DNA of 64,000 bases. Source: Tupaia tana. Lineage: Eukaryota > Chordata > Mammalia > Scandentia > Tupaiidae. Made by a program: the position numbers and the translations under genes. The notes under the pieces were generated by a model that saw nothing but the letters and a program-made list of their open reading frames with translations, did not search any database and was not told the origin of the DNA. Of this stretch, positions 1-10,041 are shown in pieces (within the stretch, counting starts at the first letter, position 1; each line of letters begins with the position of its first letter). The stretch covers positions 43,121,102 through 43,185,101 of the forward strand of contig JAKSZU010000020.1 in NCBI GenBank assembly GCA_026018925.1. The letters are read 5' to 3'.

Positions 1-226
1 TTGCTGGAGAGACAGAGAGAAAGAGAGAGAAGAGAAGTGAGAGAAACCAGCCCCCAGGGAGGGTGGCCAGGCAGCAGCCCCCTCTCCTCCACTCTCTTCT
101 GGGGATTTGGGGCAGGAACACACACAGGCCTGGCCTGGTTTTCCAGCCACCGGGTCTGAGACCTGAGCAGCGCAGTGAGCCAGGTGGGACCCACCTGTTG
201 TACCCGCCATGCCACCTGCTGGCCCC
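1..226 (-). repeat. tRNA-derived SINE (family A), cut by window edge
   Basis: Read on the minus strand, this starts with the tRNA-like head (GGGGCCAGCAGGTGGC) at 226. It continues through the GC-rich body and ends in the GA-rich segment at the window edge. Like the other copies it has the 'ctctcctccactctcttctggggattt' block and an ACCGGGTCTGAGAC box-B-like segment. The A-tail lies outside the window. Confidence 0.85.
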
Positions 227-299
227 AAATCGGGCATTTTAACGTCAGCGTGGACTCAGAAGCTCAGCGACTTGCTCATGTCCGTAAGTCTAAGGAAAA

Positions 300-1000
300 T
301 AAACCAGTTCGGTGGAGCCTCAGCGTCTGCTGTATCCCCCCGGCCGGCACTCGGCCTCTCCCCGACCTGCTCTCCCCGTGGTGAGCTCAGCTCCCGACCC
401 ACCCGGAGAGTGAGGACGACGCAGTGTGACCTCTGCCGAGCACACGGCCCCGACGTCCCGACAGGCCCTGGGTACCAAGCACCGGCTTCTTGGCCCCTTG
501 GCGTTCCCGGGAGGCCGGGTTGCAGGAGCGTGGATTCACGAGACCCCGCCATACTGGAGCACCGCAGCCGGCGCGTGTCCGAGTTCGGATCTCAGAGCGC
601 CCGGGCTCTGCCCCCAGCCTGGCACTGACAGTCCCAGAGAGGACCAAGGTCCACAGTGACGCGGAGACCGGCTCCAGCCCGAGGGGTCAGAGCCGAGGAA
701 GAAAAGCGCCATTTTCCAGGAGCAGAATGCCCTTTACCCGGCCACAGCGCCCTGGAAACCGCGCGGCCTCGCGCCCTGTCCCGTCGCTCTGCCCCGAAGG
801 CGGGGGCCGAGTTCTGACGCTCTGGGGCCCTGGGAGCCAGCACCGTGGTTCCATCCTGCGCCCCACTCAGTGACCACGTGGGTCACACGCCCGCACCTCG
901 CGAGTTCGGGAGCCGCGCCCGGAGGCAGCGCATCTCCTCGTCCCGCCGAGCTGTCCGCACTTGATGTAGGCGGCGATGGCCGCGCATTGGCCAATTCATT
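300..1000. promoter_or_regulatory. CpG island, candidate promoter
   Basis: I counted about 70 CpG dinucleotides in these 700 bases. GC content is about 63 percent, so observed/expected CpG is close to 1, against strong depletion elsewhere. The densest part is 541-985. It ends in GCGGCGATGGCCGCG (YY1-like, about 970-984) and the perfect palindrome ATTGGCCAAT (986-995), which places NF-Y-type CCAAT boxes on both strands back to back. No TATA box, start codon context or coding exon was recognised, so direction of transcription is unknown. The frames open here look like a by-product of high GC. A promoter for a gene or lncRNA lying mostly outside the window is the simplest reading; an isolated or orphan CpG island is the alternative. 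Confidence 0.6.
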
Positions 1001-1595
1001 AGAGAGAATGTTTCAGCGGTTCCATTTAACAACCAGGAATGTCCTTTGGAGAAGGCCAAATTAATGTGATTTTTACCTTAAGAAGCTTAGAAACATAGCT
1101 GCTGCTAACTCAGTAATTACACCGTACTGCCAGCACAATTCAATATTTTCTCCTCGCCTGAGGGTTGCAACACATTTGCACCATGGGGAAGCTTTTTCTC
1201 TTTACATCTCAAAACTGTACCACAAACTCTTCCTTTATTCCTAACAGCGAGATCTCCAGCTGAGACAGGCACTTTTGTATTGCTCTAGATGACAGTTTTC
1301 TGTGTTCTTTCCAAGCACAGGGGGTTTAATAAACATATCTGGCAGGCCTTCCATCGCCGGAGGGCCCAGGATGGCACTGTGTGCAAACAGTATGCTCACG
1401 CTGGAGGGAAACAAGTTTACTCAATTATTCAATTAATAGATTACAGTCAAGATACTTGTTATCCCACGATGAAAAATGGGGCAAGAACTCCAAGAATTAG
1501 GGTAGGTCCCAGGATTAGTAACAGCAGGCAATATGGCATGTACAGAGCACGAGGATTTGGCCAAATGCATGAATATATCCTCACCTACCACTCAA
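1001..1595. other. Unique AT-rich sequence beside the CpG island
   Basis: No repeat family or gene was recognised. The stretch 1040-1150 is unique-looking and contains TAATTA-type homeodomain motifs, so it could be a conserved non-coding element. That is an impression only. Confidence 0.3.
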
Positions 1596-1630
1596 AGCAC
1601 ACACGCGCGCACACGCACACACACGCACAC
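1596..1630. repeat. CA/CG-interrupted microsatellite
   Basis: An alternating purine-pyrimidine run (cacacgcgcgcacacgcaca and similar), with CG steps interrupting CA. Confidence 0.8.
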
Positions 1631-1817
1631 GAATGCGGACACGATTGTGAAAGGACCCTGAGGCAGGGTGTGGAGGCCAGGCCCCCAGGCCACATATTAT
1701 AAGGGCCTTGACAACTTGCTAAATCCTCAAGTACAGTTTAGCTCTGAGTCGGGGAGAAGGAGACTGCTTGGCGCTAGAAGGAGCAACTTCATGAGAATTC
1801 CAGAAAGAGATGCTCAC

Positions 1818-2122
1818 GGGGTTTCTCCACGACAGCTCGGAGTGTGGTTCGGGGTTTCTCCACGACAGCTCGGAGTGTCGTTCGGGGTTTCTCCACGACA
1901 GCTCGGAGTGTGGTTCGGGGTTTCTCCACGACAGCTCGGAGTGTCGTTCGGGGTTTCTCCACGACAGCTCGGAGTGTCGTTCGGGGTTTCTCCACGACAG
2001 CTCGGAGTGTCGTTTGGGGTTTCTCCACGACAGCTCGGAGTGTCGTTCGGGGTTTCTCCACGACAGCTTGGAGTGTGGTTCGGGGTTTCTCCACGACAGC
2101 TCGGAGTGTCGTTTGGGGTTTC
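1818..2122. repeat. Minisatellite, 33-bp unit, about 9 copies
   Basis: Nine head-to-tail 33-bp units plus a partial one. The core is gggtttctccacgacagctc followed by ggagtgtcgttcg. Units differ mainly at one base: gtgtGgttc in units 1, 3 and 8, and gtgtCgttc in the rest. Units 6 and 9 also read gttt, and unit 8 has cttgg. Because 33 is divisible by three, all six frames stay open across the array and give 11-residue peptide repeats. These are artefacts of the period, not evidence of a protein. In C-type units ACGACA and TGTCGT form a 6-bp inverted repeat around an 8-base loop; the G variant breaks the stem. Confidence 0.95.
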
Positions 2123-2714
2123 CTGCGTGGCTGACTTTCTGCTTCACGGCAAGGCTTTCCTCCATGTAGAGCGTCTTAGAATGTTCCCAGGGCCAGAACT
2201 TCTCACTTAAGCAACTCCTGACTTCAGAATAAAGTTACCCAGTTTGCACAGATTTGTTAAGATCTCCTTAACAAGAAATGAATGACTACACTTAAACGTG
2301 TGACTTAGGGTAGAAAGGGCACTCTTCTTTCTGTGGGGTGTTGGCAAGCTTTCCAAATTCCAGTGAGTTGATGTTGATACAAAATGACATGGAGGTGTGT
2401 GAGGAAGATAAAGTTACCTTGGGGGAAAACTAAGAAAAATACCATAGCTTAACGGGAATCCCAATTTTATGCTGTGTGCAGAGGGCACCACTGAGTGTTC
2501 TTGTGCTAGAGTCACCCCTCTCTTTCTTGCTTTACTCTGGCTGGCTCGTTTTATATTTCCAGATTTTATTTAGTCGTTTAGAAGTAAAGACTTAGGACAC
2601 AGTTCGAATGTGCTGGAATCACTCTCTATGAACTGGTAGTGTGGCAAGCCTTCTAGAGGCACAGAGTAACTATATGCAGTCCACAATAGTAGGGGAGCTA
2701 TTTCTTTCTTTTAT
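2123..2714. other. Unclassified intergenic sequence
   Basis: Mixed-composition DNA between the minisatellite and the SINE pair. I recognise no gene, repeat family or regulatory pattern. Confidence 0.4.
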
Positions 2715-2881
2715 AAAACATTTATTTTTTTAAAAATTATTATTATTATTTTAATTTGACCAGAAAGTGATAGAGAGAGAAAGAGAGAAGGAGAGAGAGC
2801 AAGGCACCAGGTCCAGGACTCAAATCATGATCTGTCCTGCTGGAGTCCAGTGCCTTAACCACCATGCCACCTTGGGCCCCG
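2715..2881 (-). repeat. Family A SINE, internally shortened
   Basis: AT-rich tail at 2715-2757, GA-rich segment, then a jump to the tRNA-like head (aggactcaaatc..., ending gccaccttgggcccc). The central GC-rich body is missing, so this is a deleted or short subfamily copy. A second SINE was inserted just beside it. Confidence 0.7.
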
Positions 2882-2893
2882 GAAGCAATTCTT

Positions 2894-2901
2894 CTCTTTC
2901 T

Positions 2902-2935
<34 letters not shown>

Positions 2936-2974
2936 ATAGGGAACTGGTGCTTGCCAGAGAGAGACAGACAGACA

Positions 2975-3015
<41 letters not shown>

Positions 3016-3170
3016 AGGGAGAGAGAGAATCAGCTCCCAAGGATATGCGCAATCCCTTTTCCTCCATTCTTTCTAGGGATTTTGGACATGTATATAAGCC
3101 ACATCCGGGACTGGAACAGCACAGTCGGCCATGTGGGACCTGGCACCTTAACCTTCATGCTGGCCCATAA
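2894..3170 (-). repeat. Family A SINE with expanded (CA)n
   Basis: Poly(T) at 2907-2932 is the A-tail read on this strand, followed by the 'gctatagggaactggtgcttgcc' end. A (CA) run of about 18 units lies inside the GA-rich segment (2976-3012). The head ends near 3170. The flanks ggaagcaattctt (2881-2893) and ggaacaattctt (3171-3182) form a near-perfect target-site duplication. Confidence 0.85.
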
Positions 3171-3182
3171 GGGAACAATTCT

Positions 3183-4987
3183 TAAAGTGATACAGCATGG
3201 AGATATTACTTTGAAATTCTTTAGCTCTTTAAGAATATACACGCTACATTTACTCTGGCTTCCTGGTGAACAGCTCATTGTAGGCTCAAGGTAACTTTAA
3301 GATTTTTTAAATCTCATTTTGTTTTGTTTTTGTTTCTTTTCTTTTTTTTCCTTTTGCAATAGTGTGGTACTGAGGATATCATCTGCATTTTACCAAGTGG
3401 AAAATGAAGCCAACAAAAATATTGGCAAGTTTTCCAAAAGTGACTAAAGGATAAGATAAGAAATACATTTCCAGATATTAGAATCATCTGATCTTTTTAG
3501 GAGAGGTTGGACAAAATCTGGGCATCTTCAATCTTTCCCTTGGTGAGCTTCAGCCAAATGGGCGAGTACAACAACAATTCCTCCAGCAACCAGTGGGCAC
3601 TGGGAGTCAAACAGATGGCTTGTTTCAGTTACTAAGGAAGCTAGCCAAGGCAAGAGCTCAAAGTTGAAAATTAAATCCTCCCATTTGCAAGGACAAAATA
3701 TTCTTAAGTTTATGGTTGTCTCCCAACAAATGAGTCAAGACAGTTGTGACCTTGCCCTGGCTCTCTCAGCTGGCGTCACTAATGTTCTCTACAGTAGGCT
3801 TGGCCAGTCCTCTTTCCACCCCTGTCCAGTCCCTGGGCAAGCCCAGACCAGGGCAAGCCATGGCCTGTTCAGAAGGCTGGCTCAATAGGGAGGGTGAAGG
3901 CACCTCTGCCAGGGATGGAAGCAAATGCTGCAGGCACCTTTTCCAAGAGTGGCGGGTGCCGCTTTAGACCAAGTTGATGAGTGCAGGGTCAAGGCTCATA
4001 TTTGAACGTGCATCTGTCTGAGAGGCTAAGTCTGAGCAGTTACCCAAAGATGGAGAAGAAGTAGGTACGCAGTGTTAGATCTAGCAGGCATGCAGACACA
4101 GGGACAGAAGGGTAACTGAGGCGGAAGACCGCTGTATTCCTGATTCGGACCTGTTATCTCTGCAGGCCAAGCCTACCAGGTGGTCAGCAGCTTTCAAAGG
4201 GACATAGGCAGAAGGAAGAGGACAGGGCCCAGGTGACCAGCTGGTGGGATCTGAAATTGCTCTTGTTACTATGGACCTACTATCTGCTGGGCCTCCCAGG
4301 AGCCTGGGCACACATCTGGCCTCTGAGTGTTAGCCTTTCCTGGTCTTTATCACCTTGGATGAAGGTTCTGCTTCTATTTTCTTTCCAATGGAGCGCTGTC
4401 TTGGGTCCTAGAGCCCACATCTGGAGCCTAAACGATTCTCTTCCTGCACCTGCCAGGGCTTCTCCCTGTTGTGCTTGGGTCTTCTCTCCGTGGCATGTTG
4501 TTGGAAGTGGGCTGACTCCCTGGAACAGTGATGTCACTCAACCGTCTTTGAGTGACAACTGTCCTTAACGTGAGTTTCCGATTTCCGTGTACCAGATCGG
4601 ATCAGCAGGCGTGCTGGCACTTGATCAACTTGTGGCTGTGCACATACTGTGTATCAGACAGACCTCAGCTCTCCAGATGCCACAGTTCAAGTTCACTCGC
4701 TTTTTCAGCTCCCTTCCACTGCTTCTAGCTTCCCTCCTGAGTCCTGGAGAGGGTCAAGTCCAAGCCTGTTTTGTTACTGAAACTGACCAGGTGAGGACAG
4801 TGTTTCCTGTAGTGTTAAGAGGCAGAATGAAGACCATAATTCATGTTTTAAAAAAAATTGTTATGGAAACTGCCCAGCTACGGCTGTTCCAGACAGAAAA
4901 CACGGATAACCTAATTTCCGTTTGTAGAGAGTGTTTCATCACCCCACGAAGGAAGGACCTCGTAAACAGTAAAACATATATAAAAGC
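3183..4987. other. Unique intergenic sequence
   Basis: About 1.8 kb without a recognisable gene or repeat. The open frames at 3664-3967 and 4233-4568 show no family resemblance. A 10-bp inverted repeat, TGTCACTCAA/TTGAGTGACA with a 6-base loop, lies at 4532-4557. Confidence 0.4.
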
Positions 4988-5235
4988 ACTGGGGCTGGCT
5001 CTGTGGCACCATGCAAATGCACTGCTCAGGAGCCGCTGGGCCCCACGTGGTGGTCGTGGTCTGAACCCCTGTCCTGGTGCATCTGGAGCACGCAGGGCAT
5101 GCGTGGGTGCCGGGGACCCGACAGCTGGAGAGCGGGGCAGGGCACCAGGCTGTGGAGGAAGCTGCTCTCCACCGCTCTCCCTCCTCTCACTCTCACAGGC
5201 GTGTGTGTACGCATTCTACCATGAATTTTAAAAAG
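4988..5235 (+). repeat. Diverged or separate tRNA-like SINE
   Basis: It starts ggggctggctctgtggcacc and ends with a pyrimidine-rich stretch, 'tctcacaggcgtgtgtgtacg' and an A-rich tail. This layout matches the family A SINEs, but the body is different and GC-rich. It may be an older relative. No clear target-site duplication was found. Confidence 0.4.
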
Positions 5236-5359
5236 AAATTAAGTTTAAAATTTTTTACAAAAGAAAAGTGCTCTCTAATTTGAAAGAGTCTATATAACTG
5301 TTAATATTATGAACAGGAGAAAAAAAGAAAATACATGAAAAAAAAGCACACATATACAT

Positions 5360-5525
5360 TATCTCATTTAATTCTTATACAAACAGTAGGAAGCAATTAA
5401 TGTTACTCCTGTTTACAGATAAAGCTACGAAGATTAATTAGGTTAAGTAACTTGCCCAAGTCACTCAGATCATGAACAGAACACCTGGAATTTCAACTCA
5501 GATCTGTCCATTTCTAAAAACTGTC
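5360..5525 (-). repeat. MIR SINE fragment
   Basis: The stretch ctcatttaattcttataca...gtttacagataaagc...ggttaagtaacttgcccaagtcactcag matches the conserved core of MIR in antisense. It is heavily diverged, as expected for a pre-placental repeat. Confidence 0.8.
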
Positions 5526-5691
5526 ATTTTTCTTCTGTGCAGGACTGTCTGTGCGTACCCACCAGCATTACATAGTGCTAAAAACAGACAACTTGTGGAT
5601 CAAAGAGTGTATAATAAAATACTAACTATGTGGTGATGACAAATTGCCCGAGCAGTTTGAGAAAACAAAGATTGCGATGACTGAGTATCTT

Positions 5692-5965
5692 TTTTCTTTC
5701 TTTTTTTTTTTTTTTGGAGAGATTTTCACTATAGGACGCGTGCGCTCGCCAGACAGACAGAGACAGAAAGACAGAAAGCGAGAAATCACCCCCCAGGGGG
5801 GATGGCCACGCCGTAATCCCTTCTCCTCCATTCTCCTCTCGGGATCTTGGGCACGCACGCACACACGCCCGGTGTGAGTTTTAAGCCACCGGGTCCGGGA
5901 CGCGAACCACGGTCAACTACGTGGGAGTCCAGCGACATAGGCATTACGCTAACTGCTGGTTCCCC
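5692..5965 (-). repeat. Family A SINE, young copy
   Basis: Full length and CpG-rich, with poly(T) at about 5699 and the head ending aactgctggttcccc. It is flanked by a perfect 18-bp target-site duplication, gcgatgactgagtatctt (5674-5691 and 5966-5983). The retained CpGs and perfect duplication indicate a recent L1-mediated insertion. Confidence 0.95.
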
Positions 5966-5983
5966 GCGATGACTGAGTATCTT

Positions 5984-6583
5984 CATGGGTTTCCCAGAGG
6001 CGGCTGGACTTAGGGTGATCTTTGGAAACAGCAGACTTTAGGTCCAGGAGGGAGAGATTTCTGAGGGGGTCGGGAAGCATGAGTCTAACGGGTCGAGGCG
6101 GTGCTCAGGCCTGTGATGTCAGTCTGGCTGAGCGGGGCGGAACAGACCAGCAAAGGCACAGGTAAGTCAGGGCAAAGTTAGACACGAGGGGTGGCGCTGA
6201 GGCCGCAGAGACTCGAGGCAGCCTCTGCTCTTACAGTGTCTCCTCGTACTGGCAGCCGTGAGGCAAGCTTGTGGCCAACGCGTGCCCCGTCTCAAAACTT
6301 TCTCCTACCACATCATTCTGGTGAGTCACTTGTGGAATTAAGGGTTGGCTGTGTTCATGGTGATGACGGGATAAGAGGGATAATGTTACAAATCCAATAT
6401 TGTACACACCAGGTTGCCGAAATTGGTCCTTATCTTCTAAGACAGACTTGGAATCCTACCCACTCTTCTCTACTCAAGACTACATTTTGTTCCCTGACAG
6501 ACACCGGCCTCTAAGTCTTATCGGTTTCCATGTTTTTTCTTCTCTAAGTACAAATGAAAATGCGAGTTTAAAAACTAATTTGG
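5984..6583. other. Unique intergenic sequence
   Basis: Nothing recognised. Open frames around 6191-6591 show no family features. Confidence 0.35.
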
Positions 6584-6810
6584 GGGGCTAGCCCGTGGTG
6601 TAATGGTTAAGGCGCTGGACTCCCACATGGACCTGGAGGGTTGAGAATCACACTGGGTGCATGTGTGGGCCCAAAATCCTAGAAGAGAATGGAGGAGAAG
6701 GGATTATGGCATGGCCATCCCTCCTAGAGGGTGCTTTCTCAATTTCCCTCTGTCTCTCTCTGGCCAGCGTGTGTGCCCTATGGCAAAAACCTGAAAAAAC
6801 AAACAAACAA
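6584..6810 (+). repeat. Family A SINE, older subtype
   Basis: The head ggctagcccgtggtgtaatggttaaggcgctggactccc is close to a tRNA-Arg-like 5' half. It is followed by the conserved 'agaagagaatggaggagaagggatta' block, a pyrimidine tract and an A-rich tail. The flanks actaatttgg and atgaatttgg probably form a decayed target-site duplication. Confidence 0.85.
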
Positions 6811-7031
6811 AATGAATTTGGTGTGGTGGAGACTAGAGAAAGATGAAGGATAAGGAGATCGTTCCCAAGAGGTGACCTGCTGGGACTTGCCTTCTAACCA
6901 TAACGGCAACAATTTATTTGTGATGTGTATGTTTGGCCAAATAGAATCCATTTCTTACTCAAAAAGAATATTGAGGACTGTAGTTTTTTACAAAAAGAAT
7001 AATCCTATTTTGGGCACAATGTGATAGCTTT

Positions 7032-7400
7032 ATTTCTAACGTTTAGGGCTACCATAAATAAATACCACTGGGCGGCCTAGACAGTAGACATTCATTGACT
7101 TACACCTGGAGGCTGGAGCTCCAAGCTGAGGTGCTGGCAGGTCTGGCTTCTCCTGAGGTCCCTCTCGTTTTGATTTGTAGGTGGCTGTCTGCTCGCTGTC
7201 CCTCAGGCCCCGCGTCTGAGCATGCGTTCCTGGTGTCTCCTTGGTATCTTGGAAAGATATCAATATTATTGGATTAGGCTCTGCTCTCAGGACCGCTTTT
7301 AACTTTAATTCCCTTTGCAAAGGCCGTATTGCTAAATACAGTCACTGGGAGTTAGGGCTTCAACACAGCAATTCTGGAGAGACGCAGTTAAGTCCAGAAC
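7032..7400 (-). mobile_element. MaLR (MLT1-like) LTR fragment
   Basis: Antisense resemblance to an MLT1-type LTR: 'gggctaccataaataaataccactgggcggcctagacag...', then '...ggaggctggagctccaag' and '...ctgctctcaggaccgc'. Very old and diverged; the subfamily is uncertain. Confidence 0.6.
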
Positions 7401-7964
7401 CAGCCCTTACACAATTTAAATGGAGATATAAAATCACGGAAATATTAGATATAACTTCTCACACTACTTAAAGTTCATGGCAGCTAATGTCAAGTGGGTT
7501 TTCCCTAACTCACCTGACAGTAAGTGGGGTGTGGAATGTTGGGAGAAAAGTGTGGCAGAAGCAAAGTGTGAGGTGGATATGCGAATCACGGTCTTCGTCC
7601 TACCTCTAACTTTTTGTGTGACCTTGAGACAATAACTTGAGTTATTCCTGGATCAATATCCTTGTCTCCTTGGTTAACAGAAACAAAAGAGCAAGAAGGT
7701 CAATCGAATGAGTTCTAGAGTACCAGAGCCCAGCAGAATAACTTCAGTTGGTGAAAATTCAGTGTATATTTCAAATTGGATGGAAGAGAGGACTTGGGAT
7801 GTTCACAACTAAGCAGTGATAACTAGTGGAGGTGGTGGGTAAGTGTGCTGCTCGGACTCAGTTGTACACACGTCCTGAAGAGCTGCACTGTGCTCCACAA
7901 ATACGCATAACTATTAGATGTCTACTGAAAATAAATTAAAAGTAAATTATAAAAATCCTTCTCT
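7401..7964. other. Unique intergenic sequence
   Basis: No gene or recognisable repeat. Confidence 0.35.
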
Positions 7965-8234
7965 CATTTTTTTAGAGAGATTTTTGTTATAAGGTCTGTG
8001 TGCTCACCAGAGGGACAGAGAGAGACAGAGAGAGAGAAAATGAGAAATCACCCCCCACCCCCCTGTGGGGGAGTTGGCCATGCCACAATCTCTTCTCCTC
8101 CATTCTCCTCTTGGGATTTTGGGCATGCATGCACACGTGCCTGGCGTGATTTTAAGCCATCAGTTCTGGAACTTGAACCATGGCCAGCCATATGGGATTC
8201 CAGTGCCTTAACCATTACACTACCTGCTGTCCCT
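7965..8234 (-). repeat. Family A SINE
   Basis: Begins ttttttagagagatttttgttataagg and ends ccattacactacctgctgtccc. The flanks aaaatccttctct (about 7952-7964) and aaaatccttatct (8237-8249) form the target-site duplication. Moderately diverged. Confidence 0.88.
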
Positions 8235-8476
8235 GTAAAATCCTTATCTCTTAAAGGAGAAGATTTTAAAATAATCTTCATGCCTATTTCTAAATATAAC
8301 ATGATTTTGCGAGTTCACTTTAAAATTACATACATTAAAACTACTGATGCAGAGACGAAGACTAGAAATGCTGACTACATGCTGAAATTGTTTGGATTTG
8401 TTAAACAGTAAACAATCCCTGTTTTATACAAGCCAGAGGTAAGGTCTGGAAGGCATCAGCTTCCTCTGGTCAATTA

Positions 8477-8512
8477 GGGCCAGTTTGGGCCAGTTTGGGC
8501 CAGTTTGGGCCA
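8477..8512. repeat. Short tandem repeat, 10-bp unit
   Basis: gggccagttt repeated three times plus a partial unit. Confidence 0.9.
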
Positions 8513-8895
8513 CTGGTTTTGTAAGTTGGTACCTAGCTAGTCAGGTTAGAGATCAGATAATTACTAAATCTCCACTGCATTTGAAGATATTTGTATATGA
8601 CCTAACAATTCTTCACACCCTTTGATGAAAACCAAGTTTTTAAAAGTTTCTTTCTTTCATGAGGAAAAAAAAGAGAGAGAGATTCCATCAAAGCATCCTC
8701 CCATGCCACGACCCTTCCCTCAGCTTCCACGCCAGCCAGGATCACGGGTATGTGGGGCCATGCCCAGATGTTCAGAACGATGTGAAGCTGAGCCCAGGCT
8801 TCTCACAAGGTTCCAGCACTGTGCAGCAACATCCGACCACCTGGGTCACTGGGACTGGGCCTGGCAAGGGCCAGTTTTACAGACTTTGAGTCTGT

Positions 8896-8897
<2 letters not shown>

Positions 8898-8929
<32 letters not shown>
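8898..8929. repeat. (CA)n microsatellite
   Basis: About 16 uninterrupted CA dinucleotides. Confidence 0.95.
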
Positions 8930-8933
<4 letters not shown>

Positions 8934-8934
8934 T

Positions 8935-9579
8935 ATTGTGAATTTTCCTTTTTGAAGGCATATACTTTACAATTAGCATATGCTAACTCTATTTAATCCG
9001 ACTGCTCATTTAAAAAGATCTCCATTCTGCATGTGGTAGCCACAGGTGTCGCAGGTAATTGGTGATGAGTGTATGTTAACAAAAGTGTCACAGTTATAAT
9101 CTAATGAAAGAAAGTGACAGAGACACCCCAGGGATGTGAGAAGGCATATGTATTCAATCTACAGATAGAGCAAAAATCATAATTCTTGGTATTCTTGAGA
9201 GACAAGGAAGAGAAAAAGTGCAAAATGAGAGAAATAGATATTTTCCAGATAAAATTAAAACCTATCCTTTTTAGTCAAAAATATATTAATCTTAAGCTTT
9301 TTATTGAAATATTTACTGCCACATACTATTTACAAAATAAACCTGTTTAATACTAGACTTGTCCTGATCCTCATATGAGCATTATGTCAACCCTGTGTTA
9401 TTTGTGAATAGTCACCAAAGTTTTATTTTTAAATTACTGTAATTAACAACTTGAAGTATACACGTTCTAACCAATCCTTAATATCTATTTGTGAAACCAC
9501 AAATAATAAGGGGCCCTCCAAAGTAGCTCCAAAATCTAATATACATTCTAGTAGAATGTCGTTCCATATTTCAATCCAC
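8935..9579. other. Unique AT-rich sequence
   Basis: No gene or repeat recognised. Confidence 0.35.
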
Positions 9580-9720
9580 TTATTATTTATTCACTCAGTC
9601 AATAAAAACTGTTAATATGTGTCAGACAGTGAGACATTGATCTAGTAACTTGTTACATAGTCATTTATGTTCATAGGACTTAAAGTCTTAAAATAAACAC
9701 ACAAATACAAATATAATTAT
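9580..9720 (-). repeat. Ancient L2-like fragment
   Basis: tattcactcagtcaataaaaactgttaatatgtgtcagacagtgagacattgatctag resembles the antisense L2 3' region (attcaacaaatatttattgagcacctactatgtgcc). Strongly diverged. Confidence 0.5.
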
Positions 9721-9764
9721 TAAGCGATGAGTGCAATGAAGAAAATAAAAGAAGATAAGGTGAT

Positions 9765-9935
9765 AGGCCAGTGGTTCTCAAAGTGTTCCTTGAACCTTTA
9801 CCTGGGAACTTGTTAAAAAGATGAATAGCTGACCCCATACCAGGTCTACCGAAACAAAACATTCTGACACAACAATCTGTTTTTCAGTAAGTTCTACATA
9901 GTATTTGATATACAACAAATCTTAAGAAGTTCTGT
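9765..9935 (+). mobile_element. MER5A-like hAT (Charlie) element
   Basis: ggccagtggttctcaaagtg at the start, then acctgggaacttgttaaaaa, the 'accaggtctaccgaaac' block and 'caatctgtttttcagtaagt'. These match the MER5A layout in order. It is a non-autonomous, long-dead DNA transposon with no transposase coding. Confidence 0.75.
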
Positions 9936-10041
9936 GATAGATAGATTTGTGGCAGGGCAACTAGAAACCTTCACATTGAGAACTCAGGAAGGGCCTCCTG
10001 AGGCTGTGTACAGGTGACCTGTAAAACCCTCTACTTATACA

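Noticed and set aside
276..290. Splice-donor-like GTAAGT in front of the CpG island
   Set aside because: A single hexamer is expected by chance at this scale, with no paired exon or acceptor.
1818..2122. CRISPR-like array
   Set aside because: Units are contiguous with no unique spacers, and the genome is mammalian.
1668..2210. Long open frame with an 11-residue repeat, both strands
   Set aside because: It is created by the 33-bp minisatellite period (divisible by three). All frames are open and no flanking domain or start context supports a protein.
4532..4557. 10-bp perfect hairpin as a terminator or structured RNA
   Set aside because: Short, isolated, without a T-run or transcript context; compatible with chance in 64 kb.
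4587..5231. 214-codon open frame
   Set aside because: It crosses from unique sequence into a SINE-like repeat, with no protein family resemblance or splice signals in support.
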